A stretch of 58,943 nucleotides of DNA from Methanobacteriota archaeon (GTDB lineage Archaea > Thermoplasmatota > Poseidoniia > Poseidoniales > Thalassarchaeaceae), in the NCBI GenBank assembly GCA_002718995.2, contig PBGL02000026.1, forward strand, positions 1-58,943, in the 5' to 3' direction. Numbering within the stretch: position 1 is the stretch's first letter; each line of letters begins with the position of its first letter. A program made the position numbers and the translations under genes. A model generated the notes under the pieces. The model made no database searches. It was given only the letters and a program-made list of their open reading frames with translations, and had not been told where the DNA came from. Positions 36,270 through 44,761 of the stretch are shown here, piece by piece.

Positions 36270-37340
36270 ATGACGGAACAACTACTCCTTGCTATGTTGG
36301 ACACTGTCGGATGCTCTGTATCCAATAATATCTCTAAATTGCTAGATTCTGGCGGTTCTCCCTCAATTGACGTCGAATGCAAGGGGATCCCAGATCTTGA
36401 TAGTGGCATTTCGATGCTAGATTCTGGTGAGGCCGACATGCTGGCCGTCCCTGCTTCTATTGTTCATGGAAGAAGGATGGAGCTCCTACAAGCTGGATTG
36501 GAAATTGTTGGAGCTAGGACCCCTCAGAGGCCTTACTCCCTGCTGGTCTCGGATAACAAGTTGCAATATCAGCCCAAATCGGCCATAATCTTGTGTGAGC
36601 ACAAATTGATCAGAAGGCAACTCAGGAGGGCCAGGAGAGGAATCAGGATTCTGGACCCATCGGCATATTCCTCGATTTCAGGGAGTGATTCTCCTCCAGA
36701 AGATCCAATCTCATTGATCAGGTGGATGGAAGGGCTAAGGGAATCCGGGGAAATTGATGGTTTCGTCGCTCAGAGAGAGGTCTACGATGCGGCGGGTTTG
36801 ATGAGCAGGAGGCATTCGCTTCTTCCCGACCCTCAGAATGCGGGAGAGCCTCATTTCCTACCCATGCCGTATTCTGACCTGGTGGTACTGATAGCCAGAA
36901 GAATGTTTCCAGTTAGCATTTCTGAGCAGATTTCGGAAAAGGAAGGCGAGACATGTTGGTGGATCCAGGACAACCTCATCGGGGCTCTGGACGAAGGGAT
37001 GCTGGGCAAGACCGGGATATTGGTCAGGCACCGCCAAGTTAGGTCGTTGATAAAACAGGCAGAGGAAACACGAGACCTGGTTCTCGAGCAGGTCTGCCAA
37101 GATCCGGACGGAGAGGTCAAAGAGGACGAGGTTCACGTTGAGATTAGGATCGAGTATGTCTCCAAGGATGGAAAGAAGACAGTGAGTTTGCATAGGGTAA
37201 TCAGATACTCGGAATACGAAAGGGCGACCATAGCCTCACTCCGTGACTGGGAGATACTCATCAAGGAAACGTCTAGGGAGGTTCCAAAGGATTTCCACAC
37301 TGATCTGGATACGCCCTCATTCATATCTCTGGATGATTGA
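36270..37340 (+). CDS. Divergent HemC-like (hydroxymethylbilane synthase fold) protein
   Basis: 356 residues from the ATG at 36270, which follows GAGGTGG. The layout matches HemC in order: LDSGEADMLAVPASIVH (compare LLEGEIDIAVHSLKD), an Arg-rich KLIRRQLRRARR (compare SLRRQAQL), EIDGFVAQREVYDAAGL (compare YDAIVLAAAGL) and LPMPYSDLVVLIARR (compare LPAPGQGALAIE). The PGQG loop is lost, and I cannot place the cofactor-binding Cys in the later part. So it may bind something other than porphobilinogen. The last ~100 residues have a charged beta-type stretch. No other tetrapyrrole gene is nearby. Confidence 0.45.
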   Translation: MTEQLLLAMLDTVGCSVSNNISKLLDSGGSPSIDVECKGIPDLDSGISMLDSGEADMLAVPASIVHGRRMELLQAGLEIVGARTPQRPYSLLVSDNKLQYQPKSAIILCEHKLIRRQLRRARRGIRILDPSAYSSISGSDSPPEDPISLIRWMEGLRESGEIDGFVAQREVYDAAGLMSRRHSLLPDPQNAGEPHFLPMPYSDLVVLIARRMFPVSISEQISEKEGETCWWIQDNLIGALDEGMLGKTGILVRHRQVRSLIKQAEETRDLVLEQVCQDPDGEVKEDEVHVEIRIEYVSKDGKKTVSLHRVIRYSEYERATIASLRDWEILIKETSREVPKDFHTDLDTPSFISLDD

Positions 37341-37424
37341 GATAGGTGTGAGAAACGCCTTCCGGGATACTAATGGACACGCAATCGATATCATGGTATA
37401 GATTCCGGAGTACCCTGAGGGCAC

Positions 37425-38402
37425 ATGGATTATGACGAATACGTTCTAGATGGCCTCTATCGAGGAAGGCTAGTAGAGCTCAGGGAGAGGGCGGAGGAAC
37501 TAGGGGTCTCAAAGAGCGGTTCAGTAGAAGTACTCAGAGCCAGACTGATCCACTATCTGGTACTGCCTGAGCAAGATCTTTCGTGGGATGGAATCCAGTC
37601 AATGTCCCACAGTGATCTGGGCGAGGTACTGAAGATTTTCGGGATCAAGTCATCTGGATCACAGAGAGAGAGGAGGCAGAGGCTATGGCTACATCTGAAC
37701 TTCGACTCTAGGAGAATGACGATAGAGAAACTGGCTGAAATGGACCGTGATGATCTGCATGAGATGTGTGTGAGGCTTGAAAGTCCTCTAACCGGGAATA
37801 GGACCGTATTGATGGGCAGGGTTGCGGGGGTCCTCACTAACCAACTCAATGGCTGGGGCAGGATAAAGAGGAGTCTCCGCAGGAATGGGATCCCGGGTGC
37901 GGCGGAGAGTAGGCCGTTGGATGACCCTCCCTCTGAGGCCATTCTGGAGGAGGAGATTAGTCCGGATATTGACTTCCACGAGATTGTCCCAACCGCGGTA
38001 ATAGAGGACGCCTCGGATGCAATGGTGATGGGGTTCGAGAGTCTGGACTTGGGTGTTCAGTCTGACCTGAGGTTCGTGGCTTCCAAGATAGAGGACCTGG
38101 AGAGAATGGTAGGAACTATCCTGAGAGGGCATGGCGGCAGATGGGGCGAAGGGCAGAAGGAACTGGTGCTGAGGCTCGCAAGGAGAAGGGGGTGGCCACT
38201 GGACAGCGATTCAGTCAGGGCTAGAGTCTCCAGAGTTGCCACGGACATTGCGGAAATCAAAGGGGCAAGAATGGGCGAGTTTGGAATAGAACAGTCGAGG
38301 CATTCGCTAAGAACGGAGGTTTCCGGTAGCGAATCCGCGGCAAGAGTCAGGGCTGCTATGAGGGATGCACAAAGGATCATCGATGGCCCGAATTCGGGCT
38401 AA
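37425..38402 (+). CDS. Three-SAP-domain protein, probable nucleic-acid binder
   Basis: 325 residues. Three SAP-like helix-extended-helix units can be seen: about 10-45 (LVELRERAEELGVSKSGSVE), 59-91 (LGEVLKIFGIKSSGSQRER) and 106-137 (LHEMCVRLESPLTGNRTVL). A basic segment (KRSLRRNG) and an acidic stretch follow, then a helical C-terminal domain rich in Arg and Glu. SAP domains usually bind DNA. It converges on the RPA gene pair, with stops 1 bp apart, which fits a role in DNA metabolism. No enzyme motif is seen. Confidence 0.6.
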   Translation: MDYDEYVLDGLYRGRLVELRERAEELGVSKSGSVEVLRARLIHYLVLPEQDLSWDGIQSMSHSDLGEVLKIFGIKSSGSQRERRQRLWLHLNFDSRRMTIEKLAEMDRDDLHEMCVRLESPLTGNRTVLMGRVAGVLTNQLNGWGRIKRSLRRNGIPGAAESRPLDDPPSEAILEEEISPDIDFHEIVPTAVIEDASDAMVMGFESLDLGVQSDLRFVASKIEDLERMVGTILRGHGGRWGEGQKELVLRLARRRGWPLDSDSVRARVSRVATDIAEIKGARMGEFGIEQSRHSLRTEVSGSESAARVRAAMRDAQRIIDGPNSG

Positions 38403-39370
38403 GAAGACGACATTTCCCTGGAGTCGGAGGTAATCCGGAAGAATCCGAACCTTGGTTCGATGATCGAACCTTCCACGTCCCTGAGATTCTCAAGTGCATC
38501 TTCGGCGTCTTCCCTTGAAAAACCCGCTTCAACACATGATAGGATGATCGAGTCGTACTCGACCCCCTCTCCCGCATCTCTGGCATTGATTGTCGCTATG
38601 ATTGTCCCATGTAAGTCTCCTGCTGGCTCGATCGGGGTCGCGGACTGGTTGCCCTCTGCTGCAGAATTATTCCCTGCTGCCTCACTTTCTTCTTCGGGTG
38701 AGGGCTCTTGGATTAGGCTAGACCTCCCAGAGGCCGCGGACAAGGCTTGTAGGACGCCTACGCGATAGTCCTCACTATCGAAGTCCGGGTAGTGCTCCCT
38801 GGACGAAACGAGCCCCTGGACGAGATCCGAGGGTATGCCGGCGCTCTCCATTGAGTTCCGGTTTAGCTCGGCACCGAGGGACTTCTCATACGCGTCTATT
38901 CGTCGCAGTGTTGCATCCGCGGCATCGGACAGCCACATGGAGTAGGCCTCCTTGTCACAAATTGCAAACTGCTCTGTTCTGAGTGACATGAAGATGCCGC
39001 CGTCCTCCTGTTCAAACCATCTCGACCGCCCGACTAGAATCATCAGGAACCTGTCTCCAGATTCAAATCTAGCGAGGAGTTCTTCGGCATCCGGATGGAG
39101 CTCTGGCTGGAATGGTGCGATATTGAAGAAGTGAGCTCCTGTTGGATCACGAAGGGCGCCTGAGTAGCTTGGCCCATTGTCTCCGTCCCTCCTCTCCATT
39201 CTGTCGATTACTCCTGCCACCAATGCCCTGTTTATCCTGGCACCTAGCTTGGTTACAACGAAGGATGGGTCGTACTCCCCTGCGCCAACCTCTGTCAGGG
39301 ATGAGTCGGAGTATTCCCTTGCTAGCATCCTGATGGCGCTCTGCCTAACTCTCCTTTCGCCCTGCATCAT
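38399..39370 (-). CDS. RPA-associated protein (COG3390)
   Basis: 323 residues. An N-terminal segment (RMLAREYSDSSL), VVTKLGARINRALVAGVIDRME and DPTGAHFFNIAPFQPE give the single OB fold typical of the halophile RPA-associated proteins, followed by LVGRSRWFEQEDGG. After an acidic linker the C-terminal ~70 residues form a winged helix (SIILSCVEAGFSREDAEDALENL), like RPA32. The ATG at 39370 overlaps the RPA stop as ATGA; the GTG at 39385 is less likely. Confidence 0.85.
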   Translation of the reverse strand: MMQGERRVRQSAIRMLAREYSDSSLTEVGAGEYDPSFVVTKLGARINRALVAGVIDRMERRDGDNGPSYSGALRDPTGAHFFNIAPFQPELHPDAEELLARFESGDRFLMILVGRSRWFEQEDGGIFMSLRTEQFAICDKEAYSMWLSDAADATLRRIDAYEKSLGAELNRNSMESAGIPSDLVQGLVSSREHYPDFDSEDYRVGVLQALSAASGRSSLIQEPSPEEESEAAGNNSAAEGNQSATPIEPAGDLHGTIIATINARDAGEGVEYDSIILSCVEAGFSREDAEDALENLRDVEGSIIEPRFGFFRITSDSREMSSS

Positions 39371-41094
39371 AGAGTCACCCCCCACTTCTCCATTACTTGA
39401 TTGGCCGCACTAGATGGGGAGAGTTCCCCCTTGGAGGCACTGTCCGCGAGTATCATCGCGCCTTGGTCGTCTATCAGGGCGAGTCCATTCACCGATACCC
39501 TTCTTCCGAGATACTCATCTCGGATGGAGGCGAGAAATGCCTCCTGTCCGTCCTTGGAAATCCTATCGGCGACCTCACTCTGTGACATATTCAAGAAATC
39601 CTGAGCGGGTTCCTTCGATAGCAGTAGGGAGACATTCGAGACGCCGTCGTCCATGACCAATCGTACACGTAGGTCCTCCTCCCCCCTCTGCGGCCCACAG
39701 TCGATGCAGTTTCCGTCCCTGAGCCTCTTTCGGCACTTCCTGTTCCCATCGGGCATTATGACCGAGCATCTTTCAATTATCCCTGAGTCGTTTGTTACGA
39801 ATACTATTGTTCCAGTCGTCCTGATTCCCCTCCTGGTTCCCCCGCCCACCAGTTCAGTTAGTTCGACGTCGACCCAATGGTCATTGGGATCTATCTGATC
39901 CCATGCTGGATTCTCGAGGTTAGTCGCCTGGCTAATATCGTCAATCACCAAGTCGGGAGAGCCTTGCCAAGACTGAACCCTTGCCTCCTTGAGGTGGATG
40001 AAATCGCCTGGCTTGGGGTCGAAATCGCACCATGCAGTTAGCCTGCAACGGCCCGTTGGATCCATCACATCTCCACTACGGACCACTCTCTCAGTGCCGT
40101 CTTTGGCCGTGAATGATCTCTGATTCCAAGTTTCCACCTGTAGGGTTATCTCGATATCCCTCATTCCATTCCTAAGTTCCGATATGCTGCTCTTTGTGGA
40201 AGATGAAAGCTCATCCAGACTGGCGAATGAGTTGTCGTGGTAGACCTCTACACGAGTTGTGTCACTGATGTTGACTTCTGGGGTGTCCCTGAATCTCCTT
40301 ACAGTCGCGCCCTCTATCCTCACCAGTGTGCCGGCTTCATGCTCGAAGTCCGCCCACGAAAGCATGCTTATGCTCCCAGTTGAGTCGGCGAGTCTCCCCC
40401 TGACTACGTGCAATTGCCCGGATCCGTCCTTCTTGACTATCACATCTGGCTTTGTGGAGACGACCCTCGCGACTAGATTGACGAATCCTTCCGACGCGGA
40501 TGCTTTCTCTATAGTCAGGGGCTCGTGTGATGGCTGATGGACCGTTGCCCCGCCTTCCTTTAGGATAGAGACGCGGGAAGTCCTGTTGATGTTTATCGAA
40601 CGCTTGTCGTTCCACTCGTTAACTGATACTCCTTCTAGGCGAACTATGGACCCAGGTGCCAGATTCTGACTGTGGTCCCCCCAATCCTTGTAGTCCCATC
40701 TCACCCTCTTGTCACTGGCCTCCCAGGGGTTGTCCTCTATCCACCCGAAGGCTATCTGCCTCTCTTCGCCGGACTTCATCTTCTGCACCCTAGGGGTATA
40801 GGATACGATAGCAACCTCGATGGTGACGTTGCGATCCTCCGCCCCTAGGTCGGAGAAGCGGTTCGCCTTCTTCTCGGGAGATTGTTGTGCGGACGATGGA
40901 GAGGACGACTTAGTCACCTCTATTCCCGCCTCTGCCTGGAACTTTCTCATCACGGACCTTAGGGCGTCCTCCGGCGGTATCAGGAACTCTTCCTCGTACC
41001 TCTTGAATTCCTTGACTATGTCTTCCTCGCTAGCATCTTTGCATTCTTCCTTTACCATGGCCACCTGTGTGGCATATTTTCCATCTTCACTCAT
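39367..41094 (-). CDS. rpa: Replication protein A, multi-OB-fold single-strand DNA-binding protein
   Basis: 575 residues. After a short helical N-terminus (PPEDALRSVMRKF) there are about four OB folds; their similar edges read APGSIVRLEGVSVNEWNDKRSI, AGTLVRIEGATVRRFRDTPEV and PGDFIHLKEARVQSWQGSPDL. A zinc-ribbon with Cys spacing C-x10-C-x8-C-x2-C lies at ERCSVIMP...NCIDCG. This is the architecture of large euryarchaeal RPA. It protects single-stranded DNA in replication and repair and is cotranscribed with its COG3390 partner. Confidence 0.88.
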   Translation of the reverse strand: MSEDGKYATQVAMVKEECKDASEEDIVKEFKRYEEEFLIPPEDALRSVMRKFQAEAGIEVTKSSSPSSAQQSPEKKANRFSDLGAEDRNVTIEVAIVSYTPRVQKMKSGEERQIAFGWIEDNPWEASDKRVRWDYKDWGDHSQNLAPGSIVRLEGVSVNEWNDKRSININRTSRVSILKEGGATVHQPSHEPLTIEKASASEGFVNLVARVVSTKPDVIVKKDGSGQLHVVRGRLADSTGSISMLSWADFEHEAGTLVRIEGATVRRFRDTPEVNISDTTRVEVYHDNSFASLDELSSSTKSSISELRNGMRDIEITLQVETWNQRSFTAKDGTERVVRSGDVMDPTGRCRLTAWCDFDPKPGDFIHLKEARVQSWQGSPDLVIDDISQATNLENPAWDQIDPNDHWVDVELTELVGGGTRRGIRTTGTIVFVTNDSGIIERCSVIMPDGNRKCRKRLRDGNCIDCGPQRGEEDLRVRLVMDDGVSNVSLLLSKEPAQDFLNMSQSEVADRISKDGQEAFLASIRDEYLGRRVSVNGLALIDDQGAMILADSASKGELSPSSAANQVMEKWGVTL

Positions 41095-41330
41095 TTACTC
41101 AGCTCCGTCTAATGACAAAATGCTGAGTATTCTTGAGTCGACGTAGCTTCAGTACCTGTTGGGACTAGGCTAGGCGATGCACGGGTATTTTTCCTGCGTG
41201 CGGTTTGGGGAAGACTCAGCACTTCATCACCTCAAGGAGAGGAGGTTGAACCCGGCGGTTCTTGAAGGTGTCCCCGTAAAACTGGATTTCGACCGACGGC
41301 GTTAATCGTGAGAGTCCCCCGTCCAAGTCC

Positions 41331-41882
41331 ATGCCCGAGGGAGAATTGTGCAGGTTCGGGATTTTGACCTCATCCGATAGGGCTAGCTCTGGCGAATACG
41401 AAGACATCAGCGGCCCTGCAATTGAGGGTTTCCTGCGAGATGCTCTGACTTCCCCCTGGGAATCGGCGAGGAGGCTAGTGCCCGACGATAAGTCCGCGAT
41501 TGAGGAAGGCATCAGGGATCTTGTCGATAATGAAATGTGCTCGGTTGTCATAACCACAGGAGGCACCGGGCCGGCACCCAGGGACGTCACTCCAGAGGCG
41601 ACCGCGTCAGTGTGCGATAGGATCCTCCCCGGTTTTGGGGAACACATGAGGTCGGTTTCCATGAAGTACGTTCCAACTGGGATATTATCTCGTCAAATAG
41701 CGGGAATAAGAGGCTCCTCGCTGGTAATCAATCTACCTGGTTCCCCTAGGTCAATAAGAGAAATACTGGATGAGGTTTTTGCCGCAGTCCCATACTGTGT
41801 CGATCTGATCGGAGGGCCATACATAGAGACCGATGAGGGCGTCATAGAGGCGTTCCGCCCCCCTCACGCAAGGCGCGAATGA
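41331..41882 (+). CDS. moaB: Molybdopterin adenylyltransferase (MogA/MoaB family)
   Basis: 183 residues. FGILTSSDRASSGEYEDISG opens the fold, VVITTGGTGPAPRDVTPEA is the molybdopterin-binding motif, and LVINLPGSPRSIREIL ends it. It adenylates molybdopterin before metal insertion. The stop overlaps the next start as ATGA. The 236-bp gap upstream shared with rpa holds no ORF or RNA I can support; GGTATTTTTCC at 41186-41196 may be a promoter element. Confidence 0.9.
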   Translation: MPEGELCRFGILTSSDRASSGEYEDISGPAIEGFLRDALTSPWESARRLVPDDKSAIEEGIRDLVDNEMCSVVITTGGTGPAPRDVTPEATASVCDRILPGFGEHMRSVSMKYVPTGILSRQIAGIRGSSLVINLPGSPRSIREILDEVFAAVPYCVDLIGGPYIETDEGVIEAFRPPHARRE

Positions 41883-42739
41883 TTCAACAAGGGGACTATG
41901 GTCGCAAGTGCATGGCGAAGATGAAGTCTGGAGATGTTTCTACTGATAGGGAGAACGATGAGCTTAGGGAAATACACGTAACTCTGGACTTCACCCCAAA
42001 TGCACTCGCATCACTCCTCTACAGACAAGGGGATACCATCGTCCTCATTTGTGTTACAAAGGCCCCCTCCCTTCCAAGATGGTTTCCCAGGAACTCAAAC
42101 AGAGGGTGGGTCCATGCAGAGTATTCCCTGCTTCCCGGGTCTACTGATTCCAGATTCAGGAGAGAGCGGAGCGGAGCCAAGGGGAGGACCATGGAAATAG
42201 AGCGATTAGTCGCCAGATCCCTTAGAGGGGCAGTTGATCTAGAGGCCCTTGGACCGGTCGCACTGACTGTGGATTGCGACATACTGAACGCGGACGGAGG
42301 CACCAGATGCGCATCCATAACGGCCGCAAATATCGGACTCCGCCTAGCGGTTCGCCGGCTCATCGAATCCGGAGATTGCCTCCCTATCGAAATGCGGCCG
42401 ACGAAGGAGGACATTTCCAACGGCTGGACCGCTCCCGAATTGTCACCCGAGGAGCGTGCTAATCACGAGTCCGCAGTCATGATGAATGACGTTGCCGCAG
42501 TATCTGTTGGAATGGTCAACGGCAGTGTGATGACAGATCTAGACTACATTCTCGACAGCAATGCCGATGTGGACATGAATGTGGTAATGACCAGTGACGG
42601 GGGATTCGTTGAAGTCCAGGGAACTGGAGAGGAGGCGACTTACACCAGGGATGAGCTGGATTCGCTGATCGACGCGGCCACGGTTGGTATCGAGGAGCTA
42701 CACCGTATTCAGACAGAGACGCTTGACGGGATCAACTGA
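41879..42739 (+). CDS. rph: Ribonuclease PH, bacterial type
   Basis: 286 residues. Phosphate-dependent 3' exonuclease for tRNA trimming. The bacterial signature is clear: GWVHAEYSLLPGSTDSRFRRE, GRTMEIERLVARSLRGAVDL, LTVDCDILNADGGTRCASIT, and the C-terminal DMNVVMTSDGGFVEVQGTGE. Archaeal Rrp41 has LEADAGTRTAG at the same place. A segment of about 40 residues (PTKEDISNGWTAPELSPEER) sits before AAVSVGMVNG, longer than the bacterial loop. The ATG overlaps the moaB stop; Met12 at 41912 is an alternative. Confidence 0.9.
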   Translation: MIQQGDYGRKCMAKMKSGDVSTDRENDELREIHVTLDFTPNALASLLYRQGDTIVLICVTKAPSLPRWFPRNSNRGWVHAEYSLLPGSTDSRFRRERSGAKGRTMEIERLVARSLRGAVDLEALGPVALTVDCDILNADGGTRCASITAANIGLRLAVRRLIESGDCLPIEMRPTKEDISNGWTAPELSPEERANHESAVMMNDVAAVSVGMVNGSVMTDLDYILDSNADVDMNVVMTSDGGFVEVQGTGEEATYTRDELDSLIDAATVGIEELHRIQTETLDGIN

Positions 42740-42762
42740 GCTCACCACTGGGAAAGAAATGG

Positions 42763-42835
42763 TGGGACTGGCCGGACTTGAACCAGCGGCCTCCGCATCT
42801 TCAGTGCGGCGCTCTCCCAGCTGAGCTACAGTCCC
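42763..42835 (-). tRNA. tRNA-Phe (anticodon GAA)
   Basis: Read on the minus strand. Acceptor GGGACTG pairs with CAGTCCC. The D arm is GTAGCTCAGCTGGGAGAGC. The anticodon stem CCGCA/TGCGG closes the loop CTGAAGA with anticodon GAA (42800-42802). The T arm has GGTTCAAGTCC. The discriminator is A, and bases 42762-42760 encode CCA. It lies between rph and the endonuclease IV gene. Confidence 0.95.
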
Positions 42836-42891
42836 GTAGCACTCTCGCGAGTGTGATTGTGGCTTCAAGGCTTCTGAGGGCACGAGGGACT

Positions 42892-43989
42892 TCAGAAGAC
42901 GTCGTCTTCGTCGACTTTGTCATCGAATGACATCATGCCACCTGCGGCCTTGGCCGGCGTCTTCGCCTGCTTCTTACCGTCGCCTTCGAGATTCTTTCGG
43001 ACCTCGGCCATCTCAGACTCCAGCAGCTCAAGCTCCTCGGGAGTCAGTCCCCTCTCATGTGCCAACTTCACTCTCCTCTCGTCCCGGGCCCTTATCTCCA
43101 TCAGACGCTGTCTTGCCTTGTCGTAATGCTGCATCATGTACATAGCATCGTGCTCGAGAAGGGGAGAGTCTGAGATGATGGTTATGTCCATCCAGTCGCC
43201 CTCTTCCGCTAGATACTCAGCAAATGGCTCGAACTTGAGGTCGGACTTCTTGATCTGCGTGTAGTGGAGTGCATTACCCATCCTGTGCTCGATACCGGCG
43301 AAGTGACAGTAAAACTTGCTACCCCCATAAGTCTCTCTGACCTTGTCAAACAGCTCTGCGTAGTCCTCGCTGGTCCTCATGCTTCCGTGCCCTCTGGCGT
43401 GGATGTGAGCCATGTTCAGGACGGGTACGGTTCCCTCGACGTGATTGCATACCTCGAGGACCTCTTCTACAGTGCCCCACAACTCCTGACGGCCAGAGGT
43501 CTCGATACCTACCAGTGAAGGTTCCATCTCCTCTATCCAGGGGAACGCTGCGTACGCATCCTCATTCTGGTCGCCCCAAATACTTCGAACTCTGTCGACT
43601 ATTCCTGCGAATACGTTTGCGACCTGTTCGTTCGCCTCGGTTCCCGGGTCATACTCGCCATAGGGCCCTACGTGGTAAACGAGGTGTCGGGCATTGATCA
43701 CCTTTCCAGCCTGCATCAATGCCTCCATCTTAGCGAGAGACCTGTTTCTCTCCCGTCTATTTCCGAGCAGCTCTGCGTAGTATGGGCCGTGTAGGTTCAT
43801 CTCGATGCCCGAGTCCCACGAGAGTATTCCTGCTTGCCAATACTGGTCGAAGTGCTTGGGCTGAACCGGTCTTACGGTCTGAATCTCCATCGCCTCTAGT
43901 CCTAGCGACGTGATATCGTCCATTCCCTCTACGATAGTCCTGCCCTTGCAAGACAGTGGAACTCCTGCTGGACCTAGTCTGAGTGGCAT
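42892..43989 (-). CDS. nfo: AP endonuclease IV-family TIM-barrel protein
   Basis: 365 residues. Metal-ligand motifs of endonuclease IV appear in order: MNLHGPYY, HLVYHVGPYG, LVGIETSGR, NMAHIHARGHG, KFYCHFAGIEH and ITIISDSPLLEHDA. This suggests abasic-site repair with two or three zinc ions. The C-terminal ~75 residues form a charged coiled coil (ARQRLMEIRARDERR) and a Lys/Ala-rich tail, longer than the usual ~280-residue enzyme. A sugar isomerase of the same fold is less likely. Confidence 0.8.
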   Translation of the reverse strand: MPLRLGPAGVPLSCKGRTIVEGMDDITSLGLEAMEIQTVRPVQPKHFDQYWQAGILSWDSGIEMNLHGPYYAELLGNRRERNRSLAKMEALMQAGKVINARHLVYHVGPYGEYDPGTEANEQVANVFAGIVDRVRSIWGDQNEDAYAAFPWIEEMEPSLVGIETSGRQELWGTVEEVLEVCNHVEGTVPVLNMAHIHARGHGSMRTSEDYAELFDKVRETYGGSKFYCHFAGIEHRMGNALHYTQIKKSDLKFEPFAEYLAEEGDWMDITIISDSPLLEHDAMYMMQHYDKARQRLMEIRARDERRVKLAHERGLTPEELELLESEMAEVRKNLEGDGKKQAKTPAKAAGGMMSFDDKVDEDDVF

Positions 43990-44076
43990 CCCTTTGTCCC
44001 CCGCGGGTCGCGCCGAACGGGTGCCCCTTCAAAAGGGGTCTCTGCAATAGGGGCAAAAAACAGCCGCGGAATGGAA

Positions 44077-44727
44077 TTACTCTACCGCCGTTGCTTTCCT
44101 GATACCATCGGCCCCAGGTCCAGTCTCCGGAAGCTTACAGAGAAATCTAGACAGCCATTCCGAGGGGCTCGGTTTGCCTTCTACCTCCAGCTTAACGGAG
44201 CCTGTCGAGTGCTCGACCATTGCCACTCCAGAGGAGGCGTCGAAGGTGCATACGATGGGGACCATTCCCTTGAGCCTGATCTGAGTAAGTAAGTCGCCCT
44301 CTTCGATGCCCTCAATTTTCGATATCGGGGCAATGGCTTCTGGATCGATGAAGAGAACCTGTATCTGTCGAATCTTGCTGATCACTGCACCCCATGATTG
44401 CCCTATGTCCCCTGGGTTGTCAGGGATGGTGACCACCATGACCGTCTTGCTTCCCTCGAGTTCTGCGAAAATCATCGAGGCCGCCCATGCCATCCTTGGG
44501 GACTCGCCGTCTAGAACGATATTTGACGAGTTGATTAGCCAGTTCGTTGAGTCTAGGACCTCCCTCCAGTCAATCGAACCGTGGTCCATTGAGTGGAATT
44601 CTTCGTTATCGGATGAGGAGACGTGTGTCGTCTCTGCTCCGGAAGCTATAGCGTGATGCAGTACCCTGGAGGCCGCATCCGTTCTATCAGGTCTGCCGAA
44701 TGCGACTATTCGGACTCCACTGGCCAT
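44077..44727 (-). CDS. Unrecognised protein, possible ribokinase/PfkB-like fold
   Basis: 216 residues. MASGVRIVAFGRPDR opens with a beta-strand pattern. The middle (STNWLINSSNIVLDGE, TVMVVTIPDNPGD, IQVLFIDPEAIAPI, LKGMVPIVCTFDASSGVAMVE) alternates strands and helices as in the second half of PfkB sugar kinases, including a VCTxDxxSG that could match the ATP-binding strand. The catalytic GAGD motif is absent and the protein is shorter than a kinase. The family remains open. It follows pelA with a 34-bp gap on the same strand. Confidence 0.5.
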   Translation of the reverse strand: MASGVRIVAFGRPDRTDAASRVLHHAIASGAETTHVSSSDNEEFHSMDHGSIDWREVLDSTNWLINSSNIVLDGESPRMAWAASMIFAELEGSKTVMVVTIPDNPGDIGQSWGAVISKIRQIQVLFIDPEAIAPISKIEGIEEGDLLTQIRLKGMVPIVCTFDASSGVAMVEHSTGSVKLEVEGKPSPSEWLSRFLCKLPETGPGADGIRKATAVE

Positions 44728-44761
44728 GTTGTGTGCCTAGGGTGCACGGTGAAGAGTGTTC

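Noticed and set aside
41216-41662. Minus-strand frame overlapping moaB
   Set aside because: moaB has strong family motifs on the other strand; this frame has none.
44024-44038. Small palindrome CCCCTT/AAGGGG upstream of the endonuclease IV gene
   Set aside because: Too short to separate a hairpin or terminator from chance; could be part of a promoter.
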